From Perkinsus olseni (lineage: Eukaryota > Perkinsozoa > Perkinsida > Perkinsidae), in NCBI GenBank assembly GCA_013115135.1, contig JABANP010000268.1:1-64000 (forward strand): 64,000 bases of DNA. The letters run 5' to 3'. Of this stretch, positions 42,328-53,308 are shown piece by piece. Every line of letters starts with the position of its first letter. Positions within the stretch are counted from its first letter, which is position 1. The position numbers and the translations under genes are program-made. The notes below the pieces were generated by a model that made no database searches, had not been told where the DNA came from, and worked only from the letters and a program-made list of their open reading frames with translations.

Positions 42328-43844
42328 ATGTCCAACCCCCTCCGTCTTGCTCCAGGCCGCGCTCGGCCTTCGTCAATCCCTCGGAGTCTCGGCCGCGATG
42401 CTCGTTTACGGGCCTGCCCTTTGTCAATCATCTTGCTTCATCGATCCTTTCTTCGAAGCTGCGAGGCTCATGAGGATGCATTCCTCGCTTCGGTACCGGT
42501 CGGTTCTGTTGGCTTTTTCTTGAGCCATTCATGGGCTGCTGACGGCTTATGGAAACAAATAGGTCTTGCTATTTCGTGTTGCTCCAGCGCTTCCTATAAG
42601 GTCATGCTGTTCTCGTCTGCAGTGGCGGCAGGCCTGCTATATGATCCGGCGTGGATCGGTTACCAGTACGAGCTCTCCGTGTGTGCCTTCGGTTTCGTAA
42701 CATTCATAATTACCCTATTCGTTATTCCGTTAGTTAAGCACCGCAAAACCATGGTATTTCTCGATAAGTGTTGTATACCACAGAAGGACCCCATCGCTAA
42801 GTCCTATGGTATTTCGAGGCTAGCTGATTATCTCCATGCATCAGACAAGCTGCTCATCCTCTGGTCTTCTGATTATCTCGATCGTCTCTGGTGCGTCTAC
42901 GAGTTAGCCGTCTTCTTGGAGACACATGATAAAGATGACGTGGTCTTGCTAAATCTGGATCACCTAAAGCTCTGCGTGTCCTTGATGTTCCTGCAGTTCG
43001 TGAGTATCGTCGTCGCGATCCTCGCGGAACCCTATTGCGTGGACGTATGGTACATCCTGTGTGTATTTCTACTCGCTTCGAGTTTGCTTACGGATTACGG
43101 AGCCTACCGTTGTAGTGAGGAGTGGCAGAAGTTCTGTTCTGAAGTGAAGTGTTTCACTCTTCGCAAAGCTAAGTGCTCATCATTAGCGGATTACCCCATC
43201 CTCAAGCAGCTCATAGTTGATATGTACGGGTCGGAGACAAGATTCGAAGCGGCCGTGAGGGCCCTTTGGTTGGGTGAACGCAGAGAGAGGCAGTACCCAG
43301 CTTGGCTGCTCTCTGCGGCATCGCTGCGAGTAATTTGTGGTCTTATATCCCTCTCATTCTGGGGCGTGTTGTAGGCGGTATCGCACGCTCGATTAACAAC
43401 GATAGAGGCTATTTCATCCCAATCTGTTCAACCGAGGTTGACTCTGAGACTCTCAATAACGTGCAAGTATTGCTATGGGAGCTACGCATCTCGGTTATAC
43501 CGATCTTAATGGCTTGCGCCCGAGCTCCTTTGATGCTACTGGCCGCCCATGAACTGGCAGCGGCCTGGACATTAAGCAAATGGTGTCGTGGTATCATCTT
43601 CGTCTCGCTCTTTCTTGCGTATAATTTTTTTTCGTCGATGATATGCGGCGTGGGGTCTTTGCATCCTGCACTCATGGGAGTCGCAATGCACCCGCTGGCG
43701 GACGAAGCGCGCCTTTGGATCTACGGAATCGTCGCTGTAACTTTATTATTTTTGACTGTTCTAAGGTCGTATGTCTATGAACTCCCTTCTGTCGACAAAC
43801 AGAGTGAAGCATTCGGCAGAGAGAGTGTAATCGTGGACGGGTGA
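42328..43844 (+). pseudogene. TIR-like multi-spanning membrane protein, copy 3 (frame-broken)
   Basis: The frame from ATG 42328 is open for 348 codons and has all TIR-type motifs. Then one base is missing near 43338-43341 (ATTTGTGGTC against ATTTGTGCGTC in paralogues). The homologous C-terminal part continues in another frame to a stop at 43844, with the usual hydrophobic segments and a longer, different end (VDKQSEAFGRESVIVDG). The break leaves the TIR-like part and the first four or so membrane segments intact, so a truncated product is possible. Confidence 0.8.
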
Positions 43845-46263
43845 GCGTCTGCTCTCGTCTCGCGATTCCCTTCGGAATTGTGTCAAGTTACGAGAAGTTT
43901 GTCAATTTACCGAATCGGTATCAATAATACCGATAGTATCGGTCCGATACCATTAGGGAACTCGCCGCAAGGTCCACCCTCATACCGTTACATCGCGAAG
44001 GAGTTGAACTCTCCATTGCAACGCAACGCCTATTACCGGGGCAGTACACGCCTGAGGCGTATCGCCCATACTACGACCAATGCACTCAGGGGCAGTAACC
44101 AGTGGCAGCATCATCCCTCAACCCCGAAAATATGCGGTACACACATGATCGAAACGCTGAAACAAAGGTGAGGTCACCTCACTGAGGTGGTGGCTCCCTC
44201 ACCACTGGTGGGGGTAACGAGGGAATACAGCGACTAATCCGCAACTACAGTCTAATCTACAGTGAGTAGTCAGCTAATATCAGCTTAATGTATAATCAGC
44301 TGATGTGGTCGAGCACCGATGTACATAGCAAATGTCCAACTCAGACAATACCAGCAGTCTTGGGAGTGATCGTAGCGGCGAAATTTGCCGGCGAGTCGAT
44401 AGCGTAGGGACGAGAAGAGAGCATGGAGTGATAGAATTTCTGTCATAGAAAAGGGGGGAGGGAATTTTTGCGGCCACTCAGTCACCACCCACTGGCCCAG
44501 CGGCGCTGACTCAGCGCCGCTGAGTGATTGTCGAGCGCGGTAAGTTCGGTTTAGCTTTGTATTGACACTCCCACGCCACGATGAGGGGCTAAACCTACGG
44601 GAGACTTTCCATTGCGACTAATCGAATTCTCTCATCGAGGACTCCTCGACCTGGAGTAAAGGATTCACTTCACATCCTGTCGACCTATGATTGTCCACTG
44701 TGTTCAGGAATTAGATATCGCCATTCTCTGCAATGCCACACTGGACTCGCTGATTGGCGAGAAGGCTAGAAGTCTAGTTTGCCCCGCTCTCATAATATGG
44801 AGCTTCGTAATGTGAGACTCATATGTCTTGTGAAAGCTCCCTGGAGCTACTATCTCGTTGCCTCGGTAGAAAAAAATTACCGTGTCTACTCAAATGGTGT
44901 CGCTCAGTCATTATGAGAGAGCTGTGGTTGCAGGTCCTGCAATGCAGAGGCTCCGAAAGTACAAACCTTCTACATCAGTGGGAATGTGAGTCACATTATG
45001 ACATAATGATTATGTGACTATCAGTATGTATTTGTGTTAATCTCTGGGATCATGACAACATCAGCGGTCAGTATTGGTCCAATACTATTGGATACTAGTG
45101 CCCAGTGGTAGACTTCTCACTGAGGAATTCTCAGCCTGAGAAATTGAGAATCTCGGGAGCTGCTATTGGACGTAACTCAAGAAATACGGTATCAGTAAAC
45201 CCATGACAATGGAGTTGCACCTGCTTTACGCGCAAATCAGCTCTACGCTACTGTAATTACGCGAAAAACGCGAAGTGTGGGAAATACTCAGAGTATTGTC
45301 TAGTATTTCCTATTTCCTACGCGGAGGCTCTCCGCGTAATAACGCATGCGAAATTACGTGTGACCACGCGGGGCTAGTACGCGCATAGTAGGATCATCTT
45401 AGTAGGATGTTGCGCACTTCGTGTGCATGCGTGCTTCATCAGAGCGCGGCTGGTGTAGTTGGTCGTCGTCCCAGTTCTCAGCGCCATCTACAGTCACCCG
45501 TCTCACTATTCACTCAACTTAAGGCCCTCTTACGGTTGTATTAGCTGAATCTGATCACTGGTTCATACCCGAAACGAACCCCACAACACGCGTATTAACG
45601 GGTGGCATGCGTAATGGCATCCGTGAAACGCGTTTCACACTTCGTGCAAAAATAGCGCGTTATGCGCGTGGAAGTTCCACGGTGAAACCACGCGAAATAA
45701 CGCGAAAATACAGTTTATCACGAGCAGTTATAAGACAGTCGATTGTAAACTCACTGAGCACTTCGAAAGTAGAATTTCTACTAGCAGCCCAAGAACAACT
45801 CGCGCGTCATTGAGGTCCACGCAGTCAGGATCGCATCGCCGGACGATGATCGTCCACGAGAAGGCTAACAGTCTTCTCACCAATCAGCGAGTCCAGTGTG
45901 TCCAGATGGCACTGGCAGTGCCTAGCGATATTTCACTCTGAACACAGTGGAATCCACTGAGTGGACACTCATAGGTCAGCGGGATGTGAAGTGAAGTTGA
46001 TGCTCTACTCCTGGTCGAGGAGCCCTCCATAAAAGAATTCGATCAGTCAAATAGGAAGTTCGACTCCTTACCGATGGAACGGTAAGGGTGGCCCGTAACG
46101 GTAAGGGTGGCCCGCCCTGGGTGGGCCTTGCGGCGGATTCCCCCGTGGTATCGGTAAATTGAGAACCTTCCCGTAATCTGACGCGACTCCGAATTCAATC
46201 TTGAAATCAAAGATAAGGGAATCGAAGACGCTCATCTTTTCAGAATCACACGCTTTCCGTCAA
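43845..46263. other. Spacer between convergent TIR-like genes, unit B
   Basis: Counterpart of 32364-34455. It contains 44325-44740, of which about 44624-44740 is an inverted copy of sequence near 45.86-46.05 kb. That arm is missing from unit A, so A has probably lost it. Otherwise the same palindromes are present. Confidence 0.6.
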
Positions 46264-47751
46264 TTATTGCAATTTGTTTCGGTTTGAAGGGAGTTCAAAG
46301 ACATACGACCTTCGTACAATCGAAAATAATAAAGTTACAACGACAATTCCGTAGATCCAAAGTCGTGCTTCATCCGCCGGCGAATGCATCGGAACTTGCA
46401 CTAATGGAGCATACAAAGGCCCCCCGCCGCATATCTTCGTTGCAAAAGAATTATACGCAAGAAAGAGCGAGACGAAGATGACACCGCGACACCATTTGCT
46501 CAATGTCCAACCCGCTGCCAGTTCATGGGTGACCAGTAGCATCAAAGGAGCTCGGGCGCAAGCCATCAAGATCGGTATAACCGAGCTACGTAGTTCCCAC
46601 AGCAGCACCTGCACGTTATCGGGCACGTTGGTCTCAGAGCCAACCTCGGTTGAAAAGATTGGCTGTAAACTAACCGTATCTTCCTCACTCGAGCGTGCGA
46701 TGGCGCCTACAGCACGCCCCAGAATGAGAGGGATATAAGACGCACAGATGATTCGCAGCGATGCCGCAGAGAGCAGCCAAGCCGGGCACTGCCTCTTTCT
46801 GCGTTCACCCAACCAAAGGGTCCTCACGGCCGCTTCGAATCTTGCCTCCGAACCATACATATCAACTATGAGCTGCTTGAGGATGGGGTAATCCGCTAAT
46901 GATGAGCACTTAGCTTTGCGAAGAGTGAAACACTTCACTTCAGAACAGAACTGCCACTCCTCACTACAACGGTAAGCTCCGAAATCCGTAAGCAAACTCG
47001 AAGTCAGTAGAAGGACATACGGGATGTACCATATGTGTACATAATACGGTTCTGCGAGGCTCGCGATGACGATACTGAAGAACTGCAGGAACATCAAGGA
47101 CACGCAGAGCTTTAGGTGGTCCAGATTCAGCAAGACCACGTCTTCTTTATCATGTGTCTGCAAAAAGACGGCCAACTCGTAGACGCACCAGAGACGATCG
47201 AGATAATCAGGAGACCAGAGGATGAGCAGCTTGTCTGATGCATGGAGATAATCAGCTAGCCTCGAAATACCGTAGGACTTAGCAACGGGGTCCTTCTGCG
47301 GTATACAGCATTTATCGAGAAATACCATGGTTTTGCGGTGCGTTACTAACGGTATAACGAATAGGGTAATTATGAATGTTACGAAACCGAAGGCACATAC
47401 GGAGAGCTCGTAATGGCATCCGATCCACGCCGGATCATATAGCAGGCCTGCCGCCACTGCAGATGAGAACATCATGACCTTATAGGAAGCGCTGGAGCAA
47501 CACGAAATAGCAAGACCAATTTGTTTCCATAAGCCGTCAGCAGCCCATGAATGGCTCAAGAAAAAGTCAACAGAACCGACCGGTACCGAAGTGAGGAATG
47601 CATCCTCACGACTCTCACAGCTTCGAAGAAAGGATCGATGAAGCAAGATGATTGACAAAGGGCAGGCCCGTAAACGAGCATCACGGCCGAGACTCCGAGA
47701 GATTGACGAGGGCCCAGCGCGCTCTGTAGCAAGAGGGAGGGGGTTAGACAT
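46264..47751 (-). CDS. TIR-like multi-spanning membrane protein, copy 4 (intact)
   Basis: A 495-residue frame nearly identical to copy 2. It differs by scattered substitutions and a three-base deletion that removes one Lys in EEWQFCSEVK. FFLSHSW, FLDKCCIPQ, LLILWSPDY and RLWCVYEL are unchanged. In-frame change and lack of stops over two copies suggest the minus-strand genes are under constraint or very recently copied. Confidence 0.75.
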   Translation of the reverse strand: MSNPLPLATERAGPSSISRSLGRDARLRACPLSIILLHRSFLRSCESREDAFLTSVPVGSVDFFLSHSWAADGLWKQIGLAISCCSSASYKVMMFSSAVAAGLLYDPAWIGCHYELSVCAFGFVTFIITLFVIPLVTHRKTMVFLDKCCIPQKDPVAKSYGISRLADYLHASDKLLILWSPDYLDRLWCVYELAVFLQTHDKEDVVLLNLDHLKLCVSLMFLQFFSIVIASLAEPYYVHIWYIPYVLLLTSSLLTDFGAYRCSEEWQFCSEVKCFTLRKAKCSSLADYPILKQLIVDMYGSEARFEAAVRTLWLGERRKRQCPAWLLSAASLRIICASYIPLILGRAVGAIARSSEEDTVSLQPIFSTEVGSETNVPDNVQVLLWELRSSVIPILMACARAPLMLLVTHELAAGWTLSKWCRGVIFVSLFLAYNSFATKICGGGPLYAPLVQVPMHSPADEARLWIYGIVVVTLLFSIVRRSYVFELPSNRNKLQ

Positions 47752-49000
47752 TTGTACCTCGATGCTCTACTAAGAGATACTCATCCCAGATGCTTCCGTG
47801 CGATATAAGACGTATCACTAAAGGCCCCGCATAAACCCGGCTGACTTTTTATGTTAGGCGGGGCAATTTGGGCTCTCCGATTCAGAGACTCTGAGCACCT
47901 AGAGCCTATTCTTTGAGACTCGTGGACCTCAAGGTTCGCTATGACCTCATTGAGGTCAACTCGACGACGAGCATATACTCGAGATAGGTTTGTAGAAATG
48001 GAGCGAGGAGGCTCACGGAGAATTAGGGTAAGAAGGGGAATCTGCGGTAACCGGAGTGCGGTGAGACTGGTACTGTGCTGCACGGTTCGTCTCACGGACT
48101 CCCTGGCATGGGACATACGCACGCGAGGGCAAGCACATAGAGGCGGGCCGCCTCAGGCGGTCTTGCGAAGGGGGTTCAGCGATTCTGTCGATCGCTAAGG
48201 TAATAGGAGGTCTCGCGCTCAGATTGAAGTCCCGTATCGATCTACGAGACTGCGTTTCATTACGTCTTAGATAAAAATGTAGAAGAATTGGGCACCGGAT
48301 GGCATGCGTCAACGGGACAAGTTCACCGTGAGAGTTGTTGACTACTATCTGGCTACTGTGCCCCTTATAGTGAACGCAAGCCATCGTACATAGTCTTGCG
48401 TCTCAGTAGTTTCTCACAGGTACAGTCCGAGAGACGCCCAAATCATATGAAGGCCACACTGAGAGTTCTTCTTCACACTCTCAACATGTTCATGCGTGCG
48501 GCTAGCGTTACAAGCATTCCAAGATTTCAAGTTTAGACAAATGTTGCAACACTCCCGGCTCGGCAATCGCCGAATACGAGTAAAAATACATTACCATGAT
48601 GACCCAATAACGTAGCACTCGCGGATCTGATGCAAAGCCTTCTACTGATAATACAGTTGCGTAGGGGATGAGCAGCTGGACCAGTGATAGGATAATCAAA
48701 GTTATACTCTAGCGATAGTACTACTATCATCGATAGTACATATGGTAGATGAAACGACGGAAGGGATGATCAGTCGCAGGAGTTAGAAGTAGAACAGATT
48801 GGAAATATTGGGGGATTACCGCGAAGACAATGGCTGCAGTATAAGTAACTTATGTGAAGATAGCAACGCGTCCGCTGTCACAACAGCAGATAATCGCATC
48901 AAATGTCCAGGGGCCTATTTCATAGGACGTTTTTTCTCAGGATTCTAAGAGTTTAGGACGCGATTTCGGGCTTAAGCTCTTTCACAAGGCCCATTCCTTC
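47752..49000. other. Flank of TIR-like gene 4, unit B
   Basis: Counterpart of 35947-37080, with a 37-base deletion in the CGACGAGCATATACTCG palindrome and an insert near 48675-48820 that contains an ACTATCGATAGT-type palindrome. No gene is supported. Confidence 0.5.
48344..48412 (+). repeat. 69-base dispersed repeat, copy 3
   Basis: Differs from the unit A copy by one base (CTTGCG for CTTCCG). Confidence 0.75.
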
Positions 49001-49375
49001 GTGTGCTGTGGAAACTCATATGGCGTGGGAGTCGACGGCCAAAAAGCTTGACATTACTCTTTACGTCTACCAATGACGCTGATGATCTGAATATATCCCT
49101 ATTCGGGTGGCACAGCCGTGAAGTGGACTGTATCTCCCCCGTATGCTGTGGAAACTCATATCGAGTGGGAGTTGACCGAGAGAAAGGTTGACATGAATCT
49201 CTGCTGCTACCAATGAGGCTGATGATCTAACCTTTTCTTTACTCGCATGATATAGCCTCGGAATGCCCTGCATGGCATTCGTGTGCGGTGGAAACTCATG
49301 TCGCGTGGGAGTCGACGGACAGAAGGTTCGACATCAGTCTTCGCGTTTACTACTGGTAGACTACCAGTGACGCTG
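49001..49375 (+). repeat. Minisatellite, about 140-base units, unit B
   Basis: Three units starting at about 49001, 49141 and 49281, each closely matching the first three units of unit A in order. Confidence 0.75.
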
Positions 49376-49617
49376 ATGATCCTACAGCGCCACGCTCCTG
49401 GCTTTTGGAAAGGTCTACGTGCTAGAGCGGCTCTCATCGCGGTGATCGCGATGGCGCGCGCTGCATGCTATGTGAAGCTTGCTCGCCCGCAATAGATCAG
49501 CTATGTATTCGCGTACCCCTTAGCTGCGGGGAACTCGCGAATCACTCATTATTGATTTCGGTCGAACTTATTAACTAGTATGGCATCATCATCAGATATT
49601 ATCATCCTCATTTCCTA

Positions 49618-51800
49618 ATGAATGACTCTGATTCTCCAACGGATACTGAGTTGTCACTGGGAAGGACCGTGCTTGAGCCCCAAGACGCTACAGAGATTAG
49701 GAAATGGAGAACATCAACCTCTCTCGGTCCTGGTCTCCAATCTTTTCCTCTCGACTTTGACCCCAGTCTCATATCCCCGGACCAAACGGATTACCTTCTA
49801 GCCAGGTTCTTGGAGTTCGAAACCGTTCCCCTGAGCGGGGTCAAGGTTTTCGTCTCCAATTTGGCCTCGGCTATGGCATCCAGTGCGGCCGGGGCGGAGA
49901 GCAGCGCGAGTCCGACCGTCGCCCGACCTCCCCTAGAATCTGCTAGGGCCATTCTGGCCATGGTGCTCCACGCAGGCCTAGTTCACGGCATGTCCATGCG
50001 ACCTCTGCTGTGGCTAGGGAGCGCGTTAGCCGTCGCCTCCACGAAGAGGAAGTATCGAATCGCACGTAGCGTTGAGCTGGGCAATGAGCGCCATTATGTT
50101 GCCGCTCTCCTAGAGGCCTTGCGCGACCAGGCGTCCCAGGCGGGTACCATCTCTGCTACCAGTCAGTCCTCGTCCGGAAATCCCGGCGTGGCGTCAACTA
50201 CTAGCAGAAAGGGTGTCACGACCACGTCTTTGTCTCGTGAGCGAGCTCCACTGAACGTGTTCAAGCTTCCCCTTGAGTACACGGAATTTGAAGGACCCAC
50301 TTCGGCGACCCCTTACGCGGCTTTCAAGGGAGGTGTTCAGACATCCATCAACTTCTACGGCATCGATAATGATCGTGACTGCATGCTCTTCCTTTTCCGG
50401 CATATAGGGAAGGGTCTAAGGTCAGAGATCATCACTCACCTCGGGACGGCCCAACCCGCTCCAAGCGCCATCTGGGAGTACCTCGATTCTCGCTCTGTCG
50501 AGACCGATACCTCGGAAAGCGCCAGCGAGCGTTGGGAGGCACTCAAACAGCACACCGGTGAGAAGGTTGACGAATTCTACGCTCGTGTCAAGAGTGAATG
50601 GTTGCTCTTCTCTCGCGTATCTGGCGTCACCCTGCCCTTGCCGTTCGTCTCTGCTAAGCTCGTTGGAGGCTGCTACCTGAGATCAAGGCACCTCTGGAGG
50701 CCAGCTGCGGTCATCAACTACCAAAGCTGTCTTTAGAGGAGGCTCGTGATGCAGCGCTCTATCACGAATCTAAGGTCTCGTTATCAAGGTCGGAGGGTGC
50801 CTCGCGAAAGCCGAACTCCAACAAACGGCCATCCCTTCCTGTCGGTCAAGCTCCCCAGTCGAACCAGTCTGGAACCAAGGAGGTGAAAGAACCGCCTGTG
50901 GGTAAGGACGATGCGACTGGTGGGAGCGACACCAAGGGCAGTAAACCAAGATGTTCCTTCTGTGCCACAAGGAGGTACAGAGGGTCTAATAAGCACGACG
51001 ATGCGCACTGCTGGAAGAATTCCGCAAATGCTCATTTGGTGCCGGAATGGTATCGCCAGCGACAAGCTGAAGCTGCCGCGGCCAAGGCACCTAAGGGCTC
51101 GGGGGACGGTCAGGAAACGGCTCAGAAGCCTAGCTCGTCCCCCTTCATGGCACATTCCATTGATTCTCCACAAGAAGGCCTGCGCGTCGTCAAAGCCTCG
51201 GCCACTGGTTCTGCTGGCCGCGTGCTGCCGGTGGATCTCCTAGTGGACTCAGGCTCGGATCTGTCACTGATATCATCTTCATCGGCCAGCCTGATGGGCC
51301 TCAGAGTGACACCAGCGAGAGGGCTTAGGAAGCTCGAATCGGCTGGGCCTCTGGGACCCATCTGTGTCATTTTGCAGGCTCGGGTTCCCATCGTCGTTGT
51401 TGATAAGGACGGTAAGGATCTCTCTTTCAAGTTGATGCTCGATGTCGCCGATGGTCTCAACATGAAATTAGGTAGATCCACAATCATCCTGGGCATGGAA
51501 ACTCTCAAGCGTTTGGAGGCCACCTTGCACACCACTGATGACACGCTCTACTGCGGAGCGTTGGACTCTACCTGGCCCCTCTCACCTTACAGAGCGGGAA
51601 GCATCTCCACCGTGGTAGCAGACACACGTCTCAGACTCCCCACCAAGGCTAAGATTGATGAGCGCCTTAAAGGATGGTCTTTTCCCAAGGTCACGGTCCA
51701 ACTCAAGCCTGGCGGCGCCAGGCTGGCGCGGTACGTCCTTGCCCTAAGAGGCCGTACGTGTGTCGCAAGCGGGAGATGCAGGCCATGGAGCTCATGGTGA
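49618..51800 (+). pseudogene. Gag and protease of decayed Ty3-like element
   Basis: Gag runs from ATG 49618 with a retrotransposon-capsid-like segment (about 50270-50670: KLPLEYTEFEGP, YAAFKGGVQTSINFYG, HTGEKVDEFYARVKSEWL). A one-base insertion in the GTTGGAGG stretch near 50665 shifts the frame; LPEIKAPLEAS and LSLEEARDAALYHESK continue in the next frame. A CSFC...H....C knuckle (about 50950-51015) and an aspartic protease (LLVDSGSDLSLISS, about 51238-51280) follow. Confidence 0.75.
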
Positions 51801-53280
51801 ACAATCTTGAGAGGGACGGGATTGTCACGCGTCTTTCGCGTGCGGCCGTGGACCATCGGCAGGTCTGGATTTCCCCAGCCTTTGCGGTGCCTAAGGCTAC
51901 AGTAGACGAGGTCACCGAGCCCTTAACGGCAGAGAACGTGGACCGCGCTTATCGTCTCGTGGTTGATGAGAGATGCATCAACGAGTCCGCGAAAAACCTT
52001 TTGCCGAGCTAGGGGACCTACATGCGCTCTGTTGATGAGTGCCTTGCGGAACTCCCGGCCAGCGATGTATGGTATGTGGGGACCCTACAGTAGGGTTAGA
52101 TGTCGGCCAGGCGTTTTTCAACCTCGAGTACGACGAGAGTTGTAGCCATCTGTTCGGGTTCGCCTACTATTATTCTGCCGGCACTGTCCAGTATGCCCTC
52201 TTCCGCTACATGACGATGGGATTTAAATTGTCATCGTTCTTCTGGACGTACGCTATCCACTCCCTTCTCGCTACAGCGATATCTGAAGCCTACTGTACCG
52301 ACGGTCCCACTCACATCCTCACCTTCGTCGATGATATTCTAGCATGGTCACGGTTCATCGACGAGTGCGTGCACTTGAAGAGTCTCCTCGTGTACATCCT
52401 TGAGAAGGTCAATGCCAAGGCTCCTATAGCTAAGCGTAAGGGTCCGGCTCGCGAGATTGACTACCTAGGTCTCACGCTAGTCCAGGGAGGATATAGGATA
52501 TCCGATGCTACCTTGGAAAATCTCCGTACCAACCTCAAGACCAAACCTCTTACCCTTTCGAGGCCTTCGCACTAAGCTCGGTCTGTTACAGTTCTGTCGT
52601 TCTCTCTGGAGGCCAGAACGTAACCGTGCCGAGAAGACCCTCAGTCATCTCACAGCTCCTTCACTTCATTGGTGGGCTCGATGGTCGCAGCCAAATCCAA
52701 GAAGACTGCGCGTCTTCCTTGGACGGCGGACCTTGAGGCCGCATGGAAGGCCATCGGCGACAACATGGGGAATGCTTTCGTGCCTTTCCACTCCCAGATG
52801 GATAACTGGGACGGCATGCAGTTGGTCCTCATGAGCGATGCGTCGCCGGAGGCAGGAGCGGCTTGTCTGTGGCGGCTCTCTCTCGAGAAGTTCGCCACCA
52901 ATCCCGAGCGCATCTCTGCCGATTGGTTGTCAGACAATGCTCAGCTCATCGGCGTTTGGACCCACAAATGGTCAACCTACGAGAAGGCCTACGATATTGC
53001 TGATCGTGAGTTGTATGCTATATGCCACGCGCTTGCTCACTGGCGTCAGCTTATCCTATCCTTCCTCAACTTCCATAAGCTCCATTCCTCGGATGCACAC
53101 CCAGGAATAGGACGGGTAACGGTATTCATGGACTCCACAAGCGCTCTGGGAAAAATTGAAGGTCGCCTCAACTCTTCTACGTACCAGCCAACCACCAGGC
53201 AAACTAAGCGCTGGCTTTCCTGGCTGGCGGATCTTCTCGAGTACGACGCACGGTGCGCCAAAAATACAAAGTGCCCTAAA
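51674..53280 (+). pseudogene. Reverse transcriptase and RNase H of decayed Ty3-like element
   Basis: RT pieces occur in several frames: AYRLVVDERCINES (to a TAG at 52010), LDVGQAFFNLEYDE (motif A), MTMGFKLSSFFW, and LTFVDDILAWSRF (catalytic FVDD, about 52320-52358). Frame changes lie near 52090, 52555 and 52676. RNase H has LMSDASPEAGAACLW, ADRELYAICHALAHWRQ and FMDSTSALGKIEGR. The RNase H end (DTFSDLLSRLAQGG) is found only after the first inserted transposon, near 55975. Confidence 0.75.
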
Positions 53281-53308
53281 ATAAAAACTCATTATAGATT
53301 CGCATGCC

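Larger units (their letters stand above)
41534..49375. repeat. Segmental duplication unit B
   Basis: About 7.8 kb collinear with unit A (30064-37450): the minus-strand genes differ at few positions, the plus-strand genes more. It is longer than A mainly through 44325-44740 and a short insert near 48675-48820. Homology ends in the minisatellite at about 49375. Confidence 0.85.

Noticed and set aside
49376..49617. Possible 5' LTR of the decayed Ty3-like element
   Set aside because: No match to any sequence after the integrase (59.5-59.9 kb), and no primer-binding site could be placed.
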